A stretch of DNA of 59,100 bases from Flammeovirgaceae bacterium (GCA_021298355.1 JAJTEH010000014.1:1-59100); one strand, 5' to 3'; positions 35,523 through 45,381 are shown, counted from the stretch's first letter. Translations and numbers: made by a program. Notes: generated by a model from the sequence alone, not told the origin.

Positions 35523-36362
35523 ATGAAGAATTTAAGAACTTTAAAATACACACTGCTGGCTGCCATGCTTGTTATCTTGGCTGCCTGCTACGAAGATCCA
35601 GGTACTGAAATACTATTTAACGGAACAGAAATAGAAATTCAGGAAGCTACTACATCGGCCGGTAAAAGAGTTAATAAGGCGTATTTGCGTGTTACAGATG
35701 GAAACAGCGTTCGCGATAGTATTCGTGTTAACTTAGTAGGTGCGCAGCGCAGCACACCTGTAACGGTAAACTTCTCTATTGATGCAGAAGTATCTACAGC
35801 AATTGAAGGTACACATTACAACTTGATCACTGAAAATTCAGTAGAGATTCCTGCTAACTCTAGCTTTGGATATATCTACTACGAAGTAATCGATGATAAT
35901 ATCGAGCAAGGTGAAGTATGGTTAGTGAAGTTTGACATTACCTCTACTACACAAGGACAGGTAAGTGTTAACTATGGTACCTTTACAAGAGGTTTACAAG
36001 TGCTTTGTCCTTTTGACAGAGCTAACTTCTTAGGTACTTACAACACGTTAGAGCCAAATTATGGTACCTACACAAACGTAGCAACAGCCCACCCTACTAT
36101 TGCCAATGCTATTAACATTGATAATTTCTGGGATTTTGGTGGTGTTGTTCGTTACGAGTTTAGCACCAATTCAGCAAGCCCTACTGTTACTTTACCTACT
36201 CAGAATGTAACAATGGGTGGCGTAGCGTACACTGTAAGCCAAAATGGTGCGGCATCGTACGATCCTTGTAATTTCAGTTTCGTTGTTCCTTACAGAGTGG
36301 TCAGAATTTCTGATAACTCTACTCGGGATACAAACACGCATACATTTACTAAACCAAATTAA
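35523..36362 (+). CDS. Surface lipoprotein of a SusCD locus
   Basis: A 279-residue predicted lipoprotein (signal MKNLRTLKYTLLAAMLVILAAC). A Calx-beta-like or DUF4843-like beta-sandwich follows (AYLRVTDGNSVRDSIRVNLVGAQ, STAIEGTHYNL, GYIYYEVIDDN) and a C-terminal beta domain (FLGTYNTLEPNYGTY). It lies 11 bases after susD and before a terminator. Proteins in this position commonly act as extra surface binding proteins for the locus substrate. No enzymatic motif is seen. Confidence 0.7.
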   Translation: MKNLRTLKYTLLAAMLVILAACYEDPGTEILFNGTEIEIQEATTSAGKRVNKAYLRVTDGNSVRDSIRVNLVGAQRSTPVTVNFSIDAEVSTAIEGTHYNLITENSVEIPANSSFGYIYYEVIDDNIEQGEVWLVKFDITSTTQGQVSVNYGTFTRGLQVLCPFDRANFLGTYNTLEPNYGTYTNVATAHPTIANAINIDNFWDFGGVVRYEFSTNSASPTVTLPTQNVTMGGVAYTVSQNGAASYDPCNFSFVVPYRVVRISDNSTRDTNTHTFTKPN

Positions 36363-36379
36363 TTTTTAGAAAAATAAGT

Positions 36380-36412
36380 AAGAGAGCATCCTTATTGGGT
36401 GCTCTCTTTTTA
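36380..36412 (+). terminator. Terminator of SusCD locus 1
   Basis: A 12-bp stem AAGAGAGCATCC / GGGTGCTCTCTT (one T-G pair) with loop TTATT runs into T's. It ends the SusC-SusD-lipoprotein transcript, so the following subtilase is transcribed separately. Confidence 0.88.
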
Positions 36413-36449
36413 TAATTTAAGGGCTCTTACTTTTAAGAACAACGTGAAT

Positions 36450-39400
36450 ATGAATCGTGCCGTAATTTTACTCCTGCTAAGTGTAGCAATAACTAATCTG
36501 GGCTTTGCTCAGCAAAACGAACTTCAAAGCCTTAAACTTGAATTCGAAACACAAGCTAAAGAGCGTACCGAAAGGGTAAAGAAATACGTAGAAAAAACCG
36601 GAGAGCCGGAATATTTTACAGATAATAAAAGCAACGTTTACCAAATCTACGATATCGATGAAACCGGTAAACCAATTTATATCGGTACTGTTAATGAAGG
36701 TCTGGCAAGATCCATAGGCGCAGATAAACTTCAAAATGGCTCTACGCTAGGGTTTAATCTAAGAGGTACCGGGATTAAGATTGGAGTTTGGGATGGTGGT
36801 ACAGTTTTCGGACATACTGATTTCGGAACGCGTTTGGTACAGGCAGACCCAGGTTCTTTTTCAGAACATGCCACACACGTTGCAGGCACTATTGGTTCTG
36901 GAGGTTTAAATGCAAGTGCTATGGGTATGGCTCCGGAGTCTGAAATTTCTTCTTACGACTGGAACAGCGACTTGTCTGAGATGACAGCCCGTGTAACACC
37001 AGACGAAAACAGTTTACTATTTTCCAATCACTCTTATGGCCTTATACAGGGTTGGTTCTTTAACGGAACATCTTGGCAATGGGCAGGAAACAGCAGTGTT
37101 AACCCAAACGAGGATTGGCGTTTTGGCTTTTACACAACAGTAGCCAGAAACCTCGATCAACTGGCATTTAGTGCCCCTTATTATTCCATTTTCTGGGCAG
37201 CAGGAAATGACCGTGACGACCGCGGTCCTAATGGTCCACCACAAGATGGAAATGGTGGCTCAGGGTACGACTGCCTGGCGCAAGAAGCTACAGCAAAAAA
37301 CATTTTTTCTATCGGAGCAATCCGAAAAGTAAACAATTACGAAGGTCCTCAATCCGTCATCATGAGCGATTTCTCTAACTGGGGACCAACAGACGATGGA
37401 CGCATAAAGCCCGATTTAGTAACACCCGGGGTAAGCATTTTATCAACGGTATTAAACAACAATTACGGAATTTTAGGAGGTACATCCATGGCCTCACCTG
37501 GCGCAGCCGGAGGCTTATTGCTTGTGCAAGAATTATATAAAAAATTAAACGGAAAGCCGATGCGCTCCGCTACACTAAAAGCATTAGCTATACAAACTGC
37601 GAAAGAAGCAGGTTCTAATCCGGGGCCAGACTTTTCGTATGGTTGGGGCGTTTTAGATGTAGAAGCAGCAGCCAAAACAGTTTTTAACCGCGATGATAAA
37701 AATATATTTATCGAAGAAAATGAGTTACTCAACGGTCAGGTATACGAAAAAATACTATCCCCAAAGGCAGGAACCAAAATTACAGTAACGATCGCATGGA
37801 CAGATCCGGCTGGTACTGTTTCGGCAACTTCGGTAGATCCAACTGATAAAAAACTAGTAAACGACCTCGACCTACGTTTGGTTGATGAAAGCAATACTGA
37901 ACAATTTCCGTGGGCTATGCAAACAGGAGAAGCAAACTTCGGTAACCCTGCAATAAAAGCAGATAACCAGCTTGATAATGTAGAGAAACTCGAGTTCGAA
38001 AATGCTCAGCCGCGAACATACAAGGTCAGGATTTCGCACAAAGGAACATTGCAAGGTGGGAAACAAGCGTTTTCTATCGTAATCAAATACGAATCAAATG
38101 AAGAAGGATTACAAACACTATACTGGGTGGGCAACTCGGGCCAATGGAGCGATCCTGCCAAATGGTCGGCTACCAGTGGAGGTACAGGTGGTGCCGGTGT
38201 TCCGAATGCCAACACAAAAGTTGTATTTGACGAAAACTCCTTTAGCTCTGGAAGTCATCAGGTAAACTTTGCACAGAACCAAACAGTAGGCTCCGTGTTT
38301 TCTTTCGTAAACAAACCGGTTAGCTTCAATTTAAACAACGCAACGCTTACAGTTGAAAACGATTTTATCATAACCAACTCATCATTATCATCAACAACCA
38401 CAGGTACTTTATTACTTAATGCAAACTTCGATGAGCAAGCAGAAGTATCGTTCAACAGCAATAATTTTCAAAATGTAAATCTGCAAGTTAACACAACAGG
38501 TAAAGCTATTGTAAGAGGTAAGGTTAGCGTTAATGCAATCGAACTAAATAAAGGAGAAGTTAATTTTCTAAATGCAGAAGTTACCGCTAACTCGGTAGTT
38601 GCTTTGCCAGCTGTAACGTCTATGGCATTAGATGGTTCAACGTTTAAAAACATAGCCAATTGGCAAACTGATGTAAATTTTGAAAGCTTTACAACCTCAC
38701 AAACAGTAATAGAAGCAAAAGAAGGTGCAGACATAAACCTTAAAAACAATGCGTTCGCAGGAACTCTCAAATTTATTGGTTCCGAAAACTCTCTACAGGC
38801 AGACGAGGTAAATAGTGTTTCGGTAGATGGCGATTTACACATCCTTACAAGCGGAAGTTACAACAATTGGACTATAGAAGAAGGCTCGCACATAAGGGTA
38901 GAACATAACAAACAGTTAACCCTAAAGCCTTCGGCAATCATTAGAGGAAGCGCAACAAGCCGAACTACGTTACAAGGTGTTGGAGGTAAGGCACAAATTG
39001 TTTTTCAGCCAAGATCTAAGGTATGTTTCGATTATCTTAACGTAGAAAATATAGATATAACTGGCCAGTCTATTGTAAATGCTGGTGCAAACAGTAGTTT
39101 AGTTAACAGCGCAAATTGGAAAGCAGACGCTTGTCAGAATATTTTATTCCCGGATTATGAGGTTTCCAACCTGTGCGCGCGTGGGCTTATTACATTAGAA
39201 GACAATAGCCAGGGCGAGATAACTAACCGTGTATGGAGTTCTACTAACGAAAACGTTACGATATACAATGAAAACGGAGCAAAAGCATATGCAAGCGTTC
39301 CGCAAGCAGGAGAATACACGATAACACTTGCTATTTCAAATACAGTATCAGAAGAGTCGGTTGCAATCCCAATAACTGTAACAGCTAACTCACTTGCCAA

Positions 39401-39839
39401 CAACGAGTTGATTTTAAACGGTAGAATTTTATTCAGCAAATTGCCGGGTAGTACGTACCAATGGTACAGAGATGGTTTACCCATTAGCCAGGCAACACAA
39501 AGAAGTTACGAATTTAAAGGCCAGGCTGGCGTATACTTTGTGGTAACCACAAGCGAAGATTGTAACTTAAAATCAACAGATTTAATAGTAACAAGCGTAG
39601 GAGAACAAAACCAACAGCAAGTGATGGTTTGGCCCGTTCCGGCAGAAGACCATGTTAACATCTCGGCCGAAAGAATAAAACAAGTAGACATTAAAAACCT
39701 AAATGGTAAAACGTTCGTTAATACTTCCGACATACCGAAAGATGGGCGGTTATCCATATCGCACTTATCGCCCGGTTTATATGTTTTACGCGTACACACA
39801 ACAAACGGAACACAAACAATTAAATTAATCAAACAATGA
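36450..39839 (+). CDS. Subtilisin-like serine protease with T9SS sorting domain
   Basis: A 1129-residue S8 protease exported to the surface. The signal peptide (1-20, ending LGFAQ) is followed by the catalytic domain with Asp115 (IKIGVWDGG), His140 (EHATHVAGT), the oxyanion region (WAAGND) and Ser346 (GGTSMASPG). A proprotein-convertase-like beta domain (about 430-560) follows, then a long beta-solenoid-like stretch, a PKD-like segment and the type IX C-terminal sorting domain (VWPVPAEDHVNI to LSPGLYVLRV, ending IKLIKQ). I start at MNRAVILL; an upstream in-frame ATG at 36399 overlaps terminator sequence. The next gene overlaps its stop. Confidence 0.95.
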   Translation: MNRAVILLLLSVAITNLGFAQQNELQSLKLEFETQAKERTERVKKYVEKTGEPEYFTDNKSNVYQIYDIDETGKPIYIGTVNEGLARSIGADKLQNGSTLGFNLRGTGIKIGVWDGGTVFGHTDFGTRLVQADPGSFSEHATHVAGTIGSGGLNASAMGMAPESEISSYDWNSDLSEMTARVTPDENSLLFSNHSYGLIQGWFFNGTSWQWAGNSSVNPNEDWRFGFYTTVARNLDQLAFSAPYYSIFWAAGNDRDDRGPNGPPQDGNGGSGYDCLAQEATAKNIFSIGAIRKVNNYEGPQSVIMSDFSNWGPTDDGRIKPDLVTPGVSILSTVLNNNYGILGGTSMASPGAAGGLLLVQELYKKLNGKPMRSATLKALAIQTAKEAGSNPGPDFSYGWGVLDVEAAAKTVFNRDDKNIFIEENELLNGQVYEKILSPKAGTKITVTIAWTDPAGTVSATSVDPTDKKLVNDLDLRLVDESNTEQFPWAMQTGEANFGNPAIKADNQLDNVEKLEFENAQPRTYKVRISHKGTLQGGKQAFSIVIKYESNEEGLQTLYWVGNSGQWSDPAKWSATSGGTGGAGVPNANTKVVFDENSFSSGSHQVNFAQNQTVGSVFSFVNKPVSFNLNNATLTVENDFIITNSSLSSTTTGTLLLNANFDEQAEVSFNSNNFQNVNLQVNTTGKAIVRGKVSVNAIELNKGEVNFLNAEVTANSVVALPAVTSMALDGSTFKNIANWQTDVNFESFTTSQTVIEAKEGADINLKNNAFAGTLKFIGSENSLQADEVNSVSVDGDLHILTSGSYNNWTIEEGSHIRVEHNKQLTLKPSAIIRGSATSRTTLQGVGGKAQIVFQPRSKVCFDYLNVENIDITGQSIVNAGANSSLVNSANWKADACQNILFPDYEVSNLCARGLITLEDNSQGEITNRVWSSTNENVTIYNENGAKAYASVPQAGEYTITLAISNTVSEESVAIPITVTANSLANNELILNGRILFSKLPGSTYQWYRDGLPISQATQRSYEFKGQAGVYFVVTTSEDCNLKSTDLIVTSVGEQNQQQVMVWPVPAEDHVNISAERIKQVDIKNLNGKTFVNTSDIPKDGRLSISHLSPGLYVLRVHTTNGTQTIKLIKQ

Positions 39840-40504
39840 GATCACTAATTTTATCGGGTACTTTATTATTTATTTCATTTTTAACACAAGGGCAGATATC
39901 AAACGTTTCCTTAGGTGGCTCAGCACAAGTACTTCGCGAAAGAGAATACACTGATATTGAAGGGACACCTTACCTTACAAAGAATTGGATGTCAGGTATC
40001 TTGTTCGATAAAGAAGGGAAAGAGTATAGTAACGTTATGTTACGGTACGATATGTACAAAGAAAGAGTTGAATATCTGAATGAAGGTAAAACATTCGAGA
40101 TCAGCAACCAGAACTACCCTAAGTTTAGTATTAACTTTCTTGATGAAGAAACTAATAGATTAGAAGTATTAGAATTCAGATTAGCATCCTCTATACCTGG
40201 TTTGAAAACACAAGTTTATGTTAATTACTTATACGAAGGCACCTATACCTTTGTGCGCAAACCGCAAACCCTGCTACTAAGCGAAAACATAGTTTCATAC
40301 GGAACATCTGAGCGTGTAAAGAGATTTCAGCGCGATGATTTGTATTTTTTAAAAAAAGATGGGGAGTACAAACAAATCAAACTCAATAAGAAAAGCATCC
40401 TCGCTTCTTTTCCGGATTTAGAACAATTTTTTAAAGCACGCAAAGTAAAAGACAGCTACGATTTAGTAGAGCTTTTACAATTGGCAGAGCAAAAGCCTAA
40501 CTAG
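39836..40504 (+). CDS. Secreted 222-aa partner of the T9SS subtilase
   Basis: This protein begins in the ATGA overlap with the subtilase stop, so its translation is coupled to the protease. A signal peptide (1-19, ending FLTQGQ) is followed by a soluble domain: an N-terminal beta part (LFDKEGKEYSNVMLRYDMYKE), a FVRKPQTLLLSENIVSY stretch and a C-terminal lysine-rich helix region (FLKKDGEYKQIKLNKKSIL, FFKARKV). The size and pattern recall Bacteroidota proteins of about 220 residues with unknown role. It could act on or with the protease, but nothing in the sequence proves this. A strong terminator follows. Confidence 0.75.
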   Translation: MRSLILSGTLLFISFLTQGQISNVSLGGSAQVLREREYTDIEGTPYLTKNWMSGILFDKEGKEYSNVMLRYDMYKERVEYLNEGKTFEISNQNYPKFSINFLDEETNRLEVLEFRLASSIPGLKTQVYVNYLYEGTYTFVRKPQTLLLSENIVSYGTSERVKRFQRDDLYFLKKDGEYKQIKLNKKSILASFPDLEQFFKARKVKDSYDLVELLQLAEQKPN

Positions 40505-40525
40505 TGTAAAATATGTAAAGTAAAG

Positions 40526-40560
40526 AAGAGAGCCGGCCTAAAGCCGGCTTTCTTTTTTTT
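40526..40560 (+). terminator. Terminator after the subtilase pair
   Basis: A 12-bp stem AAGAGAGCCGGC / GCCGGCTTTCTT (one G-T pair) with a 5-base loop, followed by a T-run. Confidence 0.9.
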
Positions 40561-40570
40561 GAATCTATTA

Positions 40571-40641
40571 CAATACTCTTTGAATTTTTAATGAAACACT
40601 AAGAATGATCAATACTCTAGGTTTGAATTTTTAAACAAACC
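40571..40641 (+). promoter_or_regulatory. Duplicated motif and hairpin before susC-2
   Basis: CAATACTCT followed by TTTGAATTTTTAA occurs twice (40571-40591, and 40610-40634 with an AGG insert). The second copy lies inside a dyad GGTTTG (40620-40625) / CAAACC (40636-40641) whose right arm ends one base before the SusC start codon. It may be a duplicated promoter or operator, or a leader hairpin over the start site. Confidence 0.35.
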
Positions 40642-40642
40642 T

Positions 40643-43600
40643 ATGAGAAACATGAGAAAAATTGTACTGATGCTCATGCTCGTGGCAACGTATAGCATTA
40701 CGTTAGCCCAAGAGCGCCAAGTATCCGGGCGGGTTACCAATGCCGATGATGGCAGCGCACTACCCGGAGTAAACGTTGTGGTTAAAGGAACCACCAACGG
40801 CACCATGACAGACGCCAACGGAAACTACAAACTAAACATACCGCAAAGCGGAGGCTCGCTGGTATTTAGTTTCGTTGGTATGCAAACACAAGAAGTACCC
40901 ATTGCCGACCGAACGGTTGTAGATGTATCACTTGGGTTAGATGTAACACAGTTAAACGAGGTTGTTGTTACTGAAACAGGATACTCCCAAGATAGAAAAT
41001 TTCTCGGTTCTGCAACGACAATAAAAGGTAGTGTAATCGAACGTACTCCTATGGGCTCTTTAGACCAATCGCTACAAGGTCGAATTGCCGGTGTATTAGT
41101 TAACTCTGGAAGTGGTCAACCAGGATCAAGTGCAAATGTTAGAATTCGAGGTGTACAATCAATTTCTGGTGCAAACTCTCAACCACTTTATGTTGTAGAT
41201 GGAGTACCAATCCTTGGTGATCTATCTGGAGTAAACCCCAATGACATTATTTCTACAACTGTGTTAAAGGATGGCTCCTCCGGAGCTTTGTATGGTGCTC
41301 GTGGTGCAAATGGTGTTATTGTAATTACAACTAGAAAGGGAAAATCTGGAATTAACTCAATCGATTTAAGAACACAGTTCGGTTACACAATTCTTCCTAA
41401 GTTTTCCAACTTTGAAATGATGAATACTGAACAAATGTTAATGTATGAAGAACGTTTGGGACTTTCTGGATTAGGAATAACAGGTCCAGGATGGGTGTAC
41501 TCTTCCCTCAATCCTGATTATGCACTTCAGACTGAACAAGTTAAATCCGAAAGAGATGCTTTGTTAGCTGGTTTTAAAAAAAATAATCTTAATTACGAGG
41601 ATATTTTATTTCGTAATGGATTATCAACAACAAATGAATTGGTTGCAAGTGGTGGAAACGACAATAGTAGATATTTTGCATCATTTAATGTTTTTGATCA
41701 AAAAGGTTTTGCGTTAGGTTCCGATTTTACTCGCTATACTGGGCGATTAAATCTAGATCAGAAAATTGGGAAGATCTCAATGAATTTGTCATCTACAGTA
41801 GTTAGTTCTGAAACAAACAGTAACGTTGGTGATATACTAGGGAATAGTTCGCTCAATCCTTTCCAGATAATTTGGAGGGCTAAGCCTTATGAAAAAGTAT
41901 ATAAAGAAGATGGACAATTAGATTTTGGTGCACATACTGCGCTAGCACCAAAAACAATTGCAAATGCAATGGAGCGGGCTGAGAATGCAATTTACAGACG
42001 AAATGATACTCGAATTTTAGGTTCATTATCTTTTAATTATGAAGTTTTGAAAGGATTAAATCTAAAGAATAGTTTTGGGATTGATTATAACATCGCGCAA
42101 GGCATGTACTCAATAAAGCCAAATTCGTTCTCTGGATCTGTGCAATCGCAAAACTCTGGATTTCATGCTGAAAATGTTAGAAATAATTCTCAAGTCATTA
42201 ATACAACTAGTTTGACTTATGGAAAAATATTAAACAATGTGCACGAATTTGAAATTGGAGCGTATTTTGAAGCAATCAAGGTATCAAATAATGGTTTAGG
42301 TTATACACTTTTTAATTTGGATAAAAGATTGTCTGAAACAGGGCAAGGTGCAAGCAATATTCCAACCACGCCAGGACAAACAAGTTACCCTCAGAACGGC
42401 TCTGGTGCTAAATCCAAATATGGTATACGTTCTTACTTTGCAACGGGTAGGTATACTTACAAAGATAAGTATACATTGAATTTTAATGTTCGAAGAGATG
42501 GTACGTCTAGAATTTTAAATGAAGACAATAAAGAAATTTTGACATGGTCTGCTGGTCTAGGTTGGGATGCTTATAGCGAATTATTTCTTCAATCGCAAAA
42601 CATAATAACTGAGTTAAAATTTAGAGCAACCTATGGTGAAGTGCCAAATATTGGCAGTATTCCAGGAGCAAATTATGTCTTGCCAGGTGCATTATTTACT
42701 GTTCCAAATTATTTAGGTCCACAATTACCGTCTTATGGTGCTAGTACAGCGTTTGCGGGCTCTTCAATTCCGGGACTTATACCAACAACGCCTGGTAATC
42801 CTAATTTGAGAATTGAAACTGTTCAGAAATACAACGTAGGTTTCGATTTAGGTTTATTAAACAGAATGAACTTAATAGTTGATTTATATAAAAATACTAC
42901 AATTGATTTATTTGTTAGTCAGCCACTTGGAGCTACAACAGGATTTGGCGGAACTAATCTTCCAGTTAATGCAGGCAGAATGTCAAACAAAGGAATTGAA
43001 GTCACACTAAGTGGAGATATTTACAAGAGTGGAGATTTTCTGATTGATGCAAATTGGAATCATTCAATTAACATTAACGAAATTGAAGATCTAGGCACTG
43101 TAAATGAATACCCTTTAGGTACTTTTCTAATAAAAAAAGGGCTGCCGTATGGTTCTCATTATACTCTTGATTATGTGGGGGCTGATCCAGCTACAGGTCA
43201 GCCTGTATATAGAAAAGCAGATGGGACAACAACATTTTCACAAGCTGATGCAGGTCAAGTTGCAAATTTTGGCACATTTCTTCCAAAACATATAGGTGGT
43301 TTTGGTTTTTCAGCAAAGTATAAAAGGGTACAGGTATCATCATTTTTTACTTATCAATTTGACGTGGTAAGAAGTAATAACACTTGGAACTGGATTACAC
43401 GTGGTATACCAGGTTATGTAAATTCCGTTAATCAGGCGACTGTACTTTTAACAGAGCAATGGCAAAAGCCAGGTGATGTTAAGTTCTATCCTTCTGCACA
43501 GTATGATAAAGGATTTACCTCTGCAGACTTGATGGATGCAAAGTTTCTGCGTTTTAGAGAGATAACTGTTTCATACACTTTTCCTAATGTTTTGTTTGCA

Positions 43601-43747
43601 AAGGAAATAAGAGTTTATGCAAGAGGTCAAAATTTAAGAATATGGAGCCCTTGGAAGGGATTAGATCCTGAAGATGATAACAATATAAGCTTGCAGGAAT
43701 ATCCTAACCCAAGAATGGTAGTATTTGGACTTGATTTTTCATTTTAA
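40643..43747 (+). CDS. SusC-type TonB-dependent transporter (pair 2), compositionally mosaic
   Basis: A 1034-residue SusC protein: signal peptide (ending ITLAQ), carboxypeptidase-regulatory-like domain (about 25-110, GRVTNADDGSALPGVNVVVK), plug (QGRIAGVLVNSGSGQPG, YGARGANGVIVITTRKG) and a barrel ending VVFGLDFSF. A second ATG at 40652 is also possible. The N-terminal ~330 bases are GC-rich (66 G+C in 120 bases, 40681-40800) and resemble pair 1, while the plug and barrel are AT-rich (45 in 120, 41401-41520) with A/T-ending codons, as is the following susD. This suggests the barrel was exchanged or acquired. The TonB-box-like segment reads EVVVTETGY. Confidence 0.95.
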   Translation: MRNMRKIVLMLMLVATYSITLAQERQVSGRVTNADDGSALPGVNVVVKGTTNGTMTDANGNYKLNIPQSGGSLVFSFVGMQTQEVPIADRTVVDVSLGLDVTQLNEVVVTETGYSQDRKFLGSATTIKGSVIERTPMGSLDQSLQGRIAGVLVNSGSGQPGSSANVRIRGVQSISGANSQPLYVVDGVPILGDLSGVNPNDIISTTVLKDGSSGALYGARGANGVIVITTRKGKSGINSIDLRTQFGYTILPKFSNFEMMNTEQMLMYEERLGLSGLGITGPGWVYSSLNPDYALQTEQVKSERDALLAGFKKNNLNYEDILFRNGLSTTNELVASGGNDNSRYFASFNVFDQKGFALGSDFTRYTGRLNLDQKIGKISMNLSSTVVSSETNSNVGDILGNSSLNPFQIIWRAKPYEKVYKEDGQLDFGAHTALAPKTIANAMERAENAIYRRNDTRILGSLSFNYEVLKGLNLKNSFGIDYNIAQGMYSIKPNSFSGSVQSQNSGFHAENVRNNSQVINTTSLTYGKILNNVHEFEIGAYFEAIKVSNNGLGYTLFNLDKRLSETGQGASNIPTTPGQTSYPQNGSGAKSKYGIRSYFATGRYTYKDKYTLNFNVRRDGTSRILNEDNKEILTWSAGLGWDAYSELFLQSQNIITELKFRATYGEVPNIGSIPGANYVLPGALFTVPNYLGPQLPSYGASTAFAGSSIPGLIPTTPGNPNLRIETVQKYNVGFDLGLLNRMNLIVDLYKNTTIDLFVSQPLGATTGFGGTNLPVNAGRMSNKGIEVTLSGDIYKSGDFLIDANWNHSININEIEDLGTVNEYPLGTFLIKKGLPYGSHYTLDYVGADPATGQPVYRKADGTTTFSQADAGQVANFGTFLPKHIGGFGFSAKYKRVQVSSFFTYQFDVVRSNNTWNWITRGIPGYVNSVNQATVLLTEQWQKPGDVKFYPSAQYDKGFTSADLMDAKFLRFREITVSYTFPNVLFAKEIRVYARGQNLRIWSPWKGLDPEDDNNISLQEYPNPRMVVFGLDFSF

Positions 43748-43768
43748 CTAATTAAAAAAATATTGATT

Positions 43769-45217
43769 ATGAGAAAGATGATTTCTTTCTTGTTGATGGT
43801 CTTTTTACTATCAATAAGTTCATGCAGTGATTACTTAGAGTTTAAAGAAACAGATCTGATTGCTGGCGATGTTGCTCTACAAACAGTAGCTAACAATGAA
43901 TCTGCTATAATGGGAGCATATGGCGCTTTCAGCGATCTAATGTCAATATTACTCAATGCTGTATTTTCGGATGAAGTCAAAACTGCAGGTGAATTTTACA
44001 ATGCGGCTACCGTGCATGAATGGTTATATGGGCCACAAGATGTTTCAATTCGAGATACATATACAGCTATAAATCCACAGTACACGATTATTGATCGAGT
44101 TAATAGAGTTTTAGCAAGAGTCGACATCGCAGATTCTTTGAGAGTTGGTGATAACGTATTAAGAAAACGTTTGAAAGGCGAAGCCCTCTTTTTAAGAGCA
44201 TTTGCTCACTTTGAGTTATTTAGATTTTACTGCGCTAAATATTCACCAAATGGATTAGCAATGCCCTATATGGAAACTGCATCAATGAGTCCACAAGGAA
44301 GAATCACCATGAATGAGTATTTTCAAAAGATTAATAAGGATATTAATGAAGCTAAGGGTTTGCTACCCGCAACAATTGCTGATATAAATAGGGCAAACTT
44401 AGCCTCAGCTAATGGGCTGCATGCAAGAGTGGCATTATACACTGAAGATTGGGCTGCTGCTGAAACATATGCTACTAACTTTATCAATACCGCTGGACTA
44501 AGTCTTTCTACTTTATCTAATTTCGGTGGCATTTGGACTGATGCAAATACTTCAGAAGTTGCATTTAGAACAATAAGAACAACATCAACGCCACGCACAG
44601 GAAGTCTTTGGAGAAATACTTCTGCTAGCGCTACTAATATCGGCACAATAGTCTGGACAGTGAGCAATAAATTATTTGATTCTTATACTGCAAATGATAT
44701 AAGGAGAAACATTTATTTTACAATCGATAATTCACTATCCGCTTTAGGACGACCAAATGCAAATAGGCCTGGCTTAATAATTAGAAAATATTCTGGAGGC
44801 TCGTATGGCACGCCTACTGAGAATGTTACAAATTCGAAAGTAATGCGAACAGCTGAAATGTATTTGATTAGAGCAGAGGCACGCGCTGAGCAGAATAAAA
44901 TAACGGGTGCCAACAGTGCTGAAAGTGATTTGAATGAATTGAGATCAAACAGGATTACAGGTTATGTTAATGTAACCTTAGCATCAAAAGATGATGCAAT
45001 AACTCAAATATTAGAAGAGCGTTTTAAAGAATTAGCACTTGAAGGACATCGTTTTTGGGATTTAAAACGAAGGGGTCTTCCAGTAATTCGAAATGTTGAA
45101 GATGCAACCACTCCAGCATCTACAATTTTACCAGCAAATGACTTTAGATTTGCTTTACCTATTCCTCAAACAGAATTGAATGCAAATAGTGCTATGACTC
45201 AAAATCCAGGGTATTAA
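43769..45217 (+). CDS. SusD/RagB-type surface lipoprotein (pair 2)
   Basis: A 482-residue lid protein of the second SusC. The lipoprotein signal ends SISSC (MRKMISFLLMVFLLSISSC). Family features are GEALFLRAFAHFELFRFYC, ANGLHARVALYTEDWAAAE, RTAEMYLIRAEARAEQNK and ILEERFKELALEGHRFWDLKRRG (split), ending TQNPGY. A TTG codon six bases upstream is in frame, but the ATG at 43769 is preferred. It is AT-rich like the barrel part of its SusC, fitting joint acquisition. A terminator follows at once. Confidence 0.95.
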   Translation: MRKMISFLLMVFLLSISSCSDYLEFKETDLIAGDVALQTVANNESAIMGAYGAFSDLMSILLNAVFSDEVKTAGEFYNAATVHEWLYGPQDVSIRDTYTAINPQYTIIDRVNRVLARVDIADSLRVGDNVLRKRLKGEALFLRAFAHFELFRFYCAKYSPNGLAMPYMETASMSPQGRITMNEYFQKINKDINEAKGLLPATIADINRANLASANGLHARVALYTEDWAAAETYATNFINTAGLSLSTLSNFGGIWTDANTSEVAFRTIRTTSTPRTGSLWRNTSASATNIGTIVWTVSNKLFDSYTANDIRRNIYFTIDNSLSALGRPNANRPGLIIRKYSGGSYGTPTENVTNSKVMRTAEMYLIRAEARAEQNKITGANSAESDLNELRSNRITGYVNVTLASKDDAITQILEERFKELALEGHRFWDLKRRGLPVIRNVEDATTPASTILPANDFRFALPIPQTELNANSAMTQNPGY

Positions 45218-45220
45218 TAA

Positions 45221-45253
45221 AAAGGTCGTAGCCTCCACGCTACGACCTTTTTT
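45221..45253 (+). terminator. Terminator of SusCD locus 2
   Basis: AAAGGTCGTAGC / GCTACGACCTTT is a perfect 12-bp stem with a 6-base loop, followed by T's, 3 bases after the susD-2 stop. Confidence 0.93.
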
Positions 45254-45381
45254 TATTCTTCCTTATAAAGCAATTTACTTTTATCAATTACTTATACTTC
45301 ATTCTTTAGGTTACTTAAAAAAAAACATATTTACGCTGCCTGTAAATCAAACATAAAATAATTCTCTTCAGAATTTTTTCG

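Noticed and set aside
36477-39832. Many open frames on the strand opposite the T9SS subtilase
   Set aside because: They follow from codon bias of a strong sense gene; none has a recognisable domain or its own spacing.
30975-41000. Recent gene duplication to explain the similar N-termini of SusC-1 and SusC-2
   Set aside because: The DNA is diverged at most third positions, so the similarity is that of an old paralogous domain; only the composition step in SusC-2 is kept as a finding.
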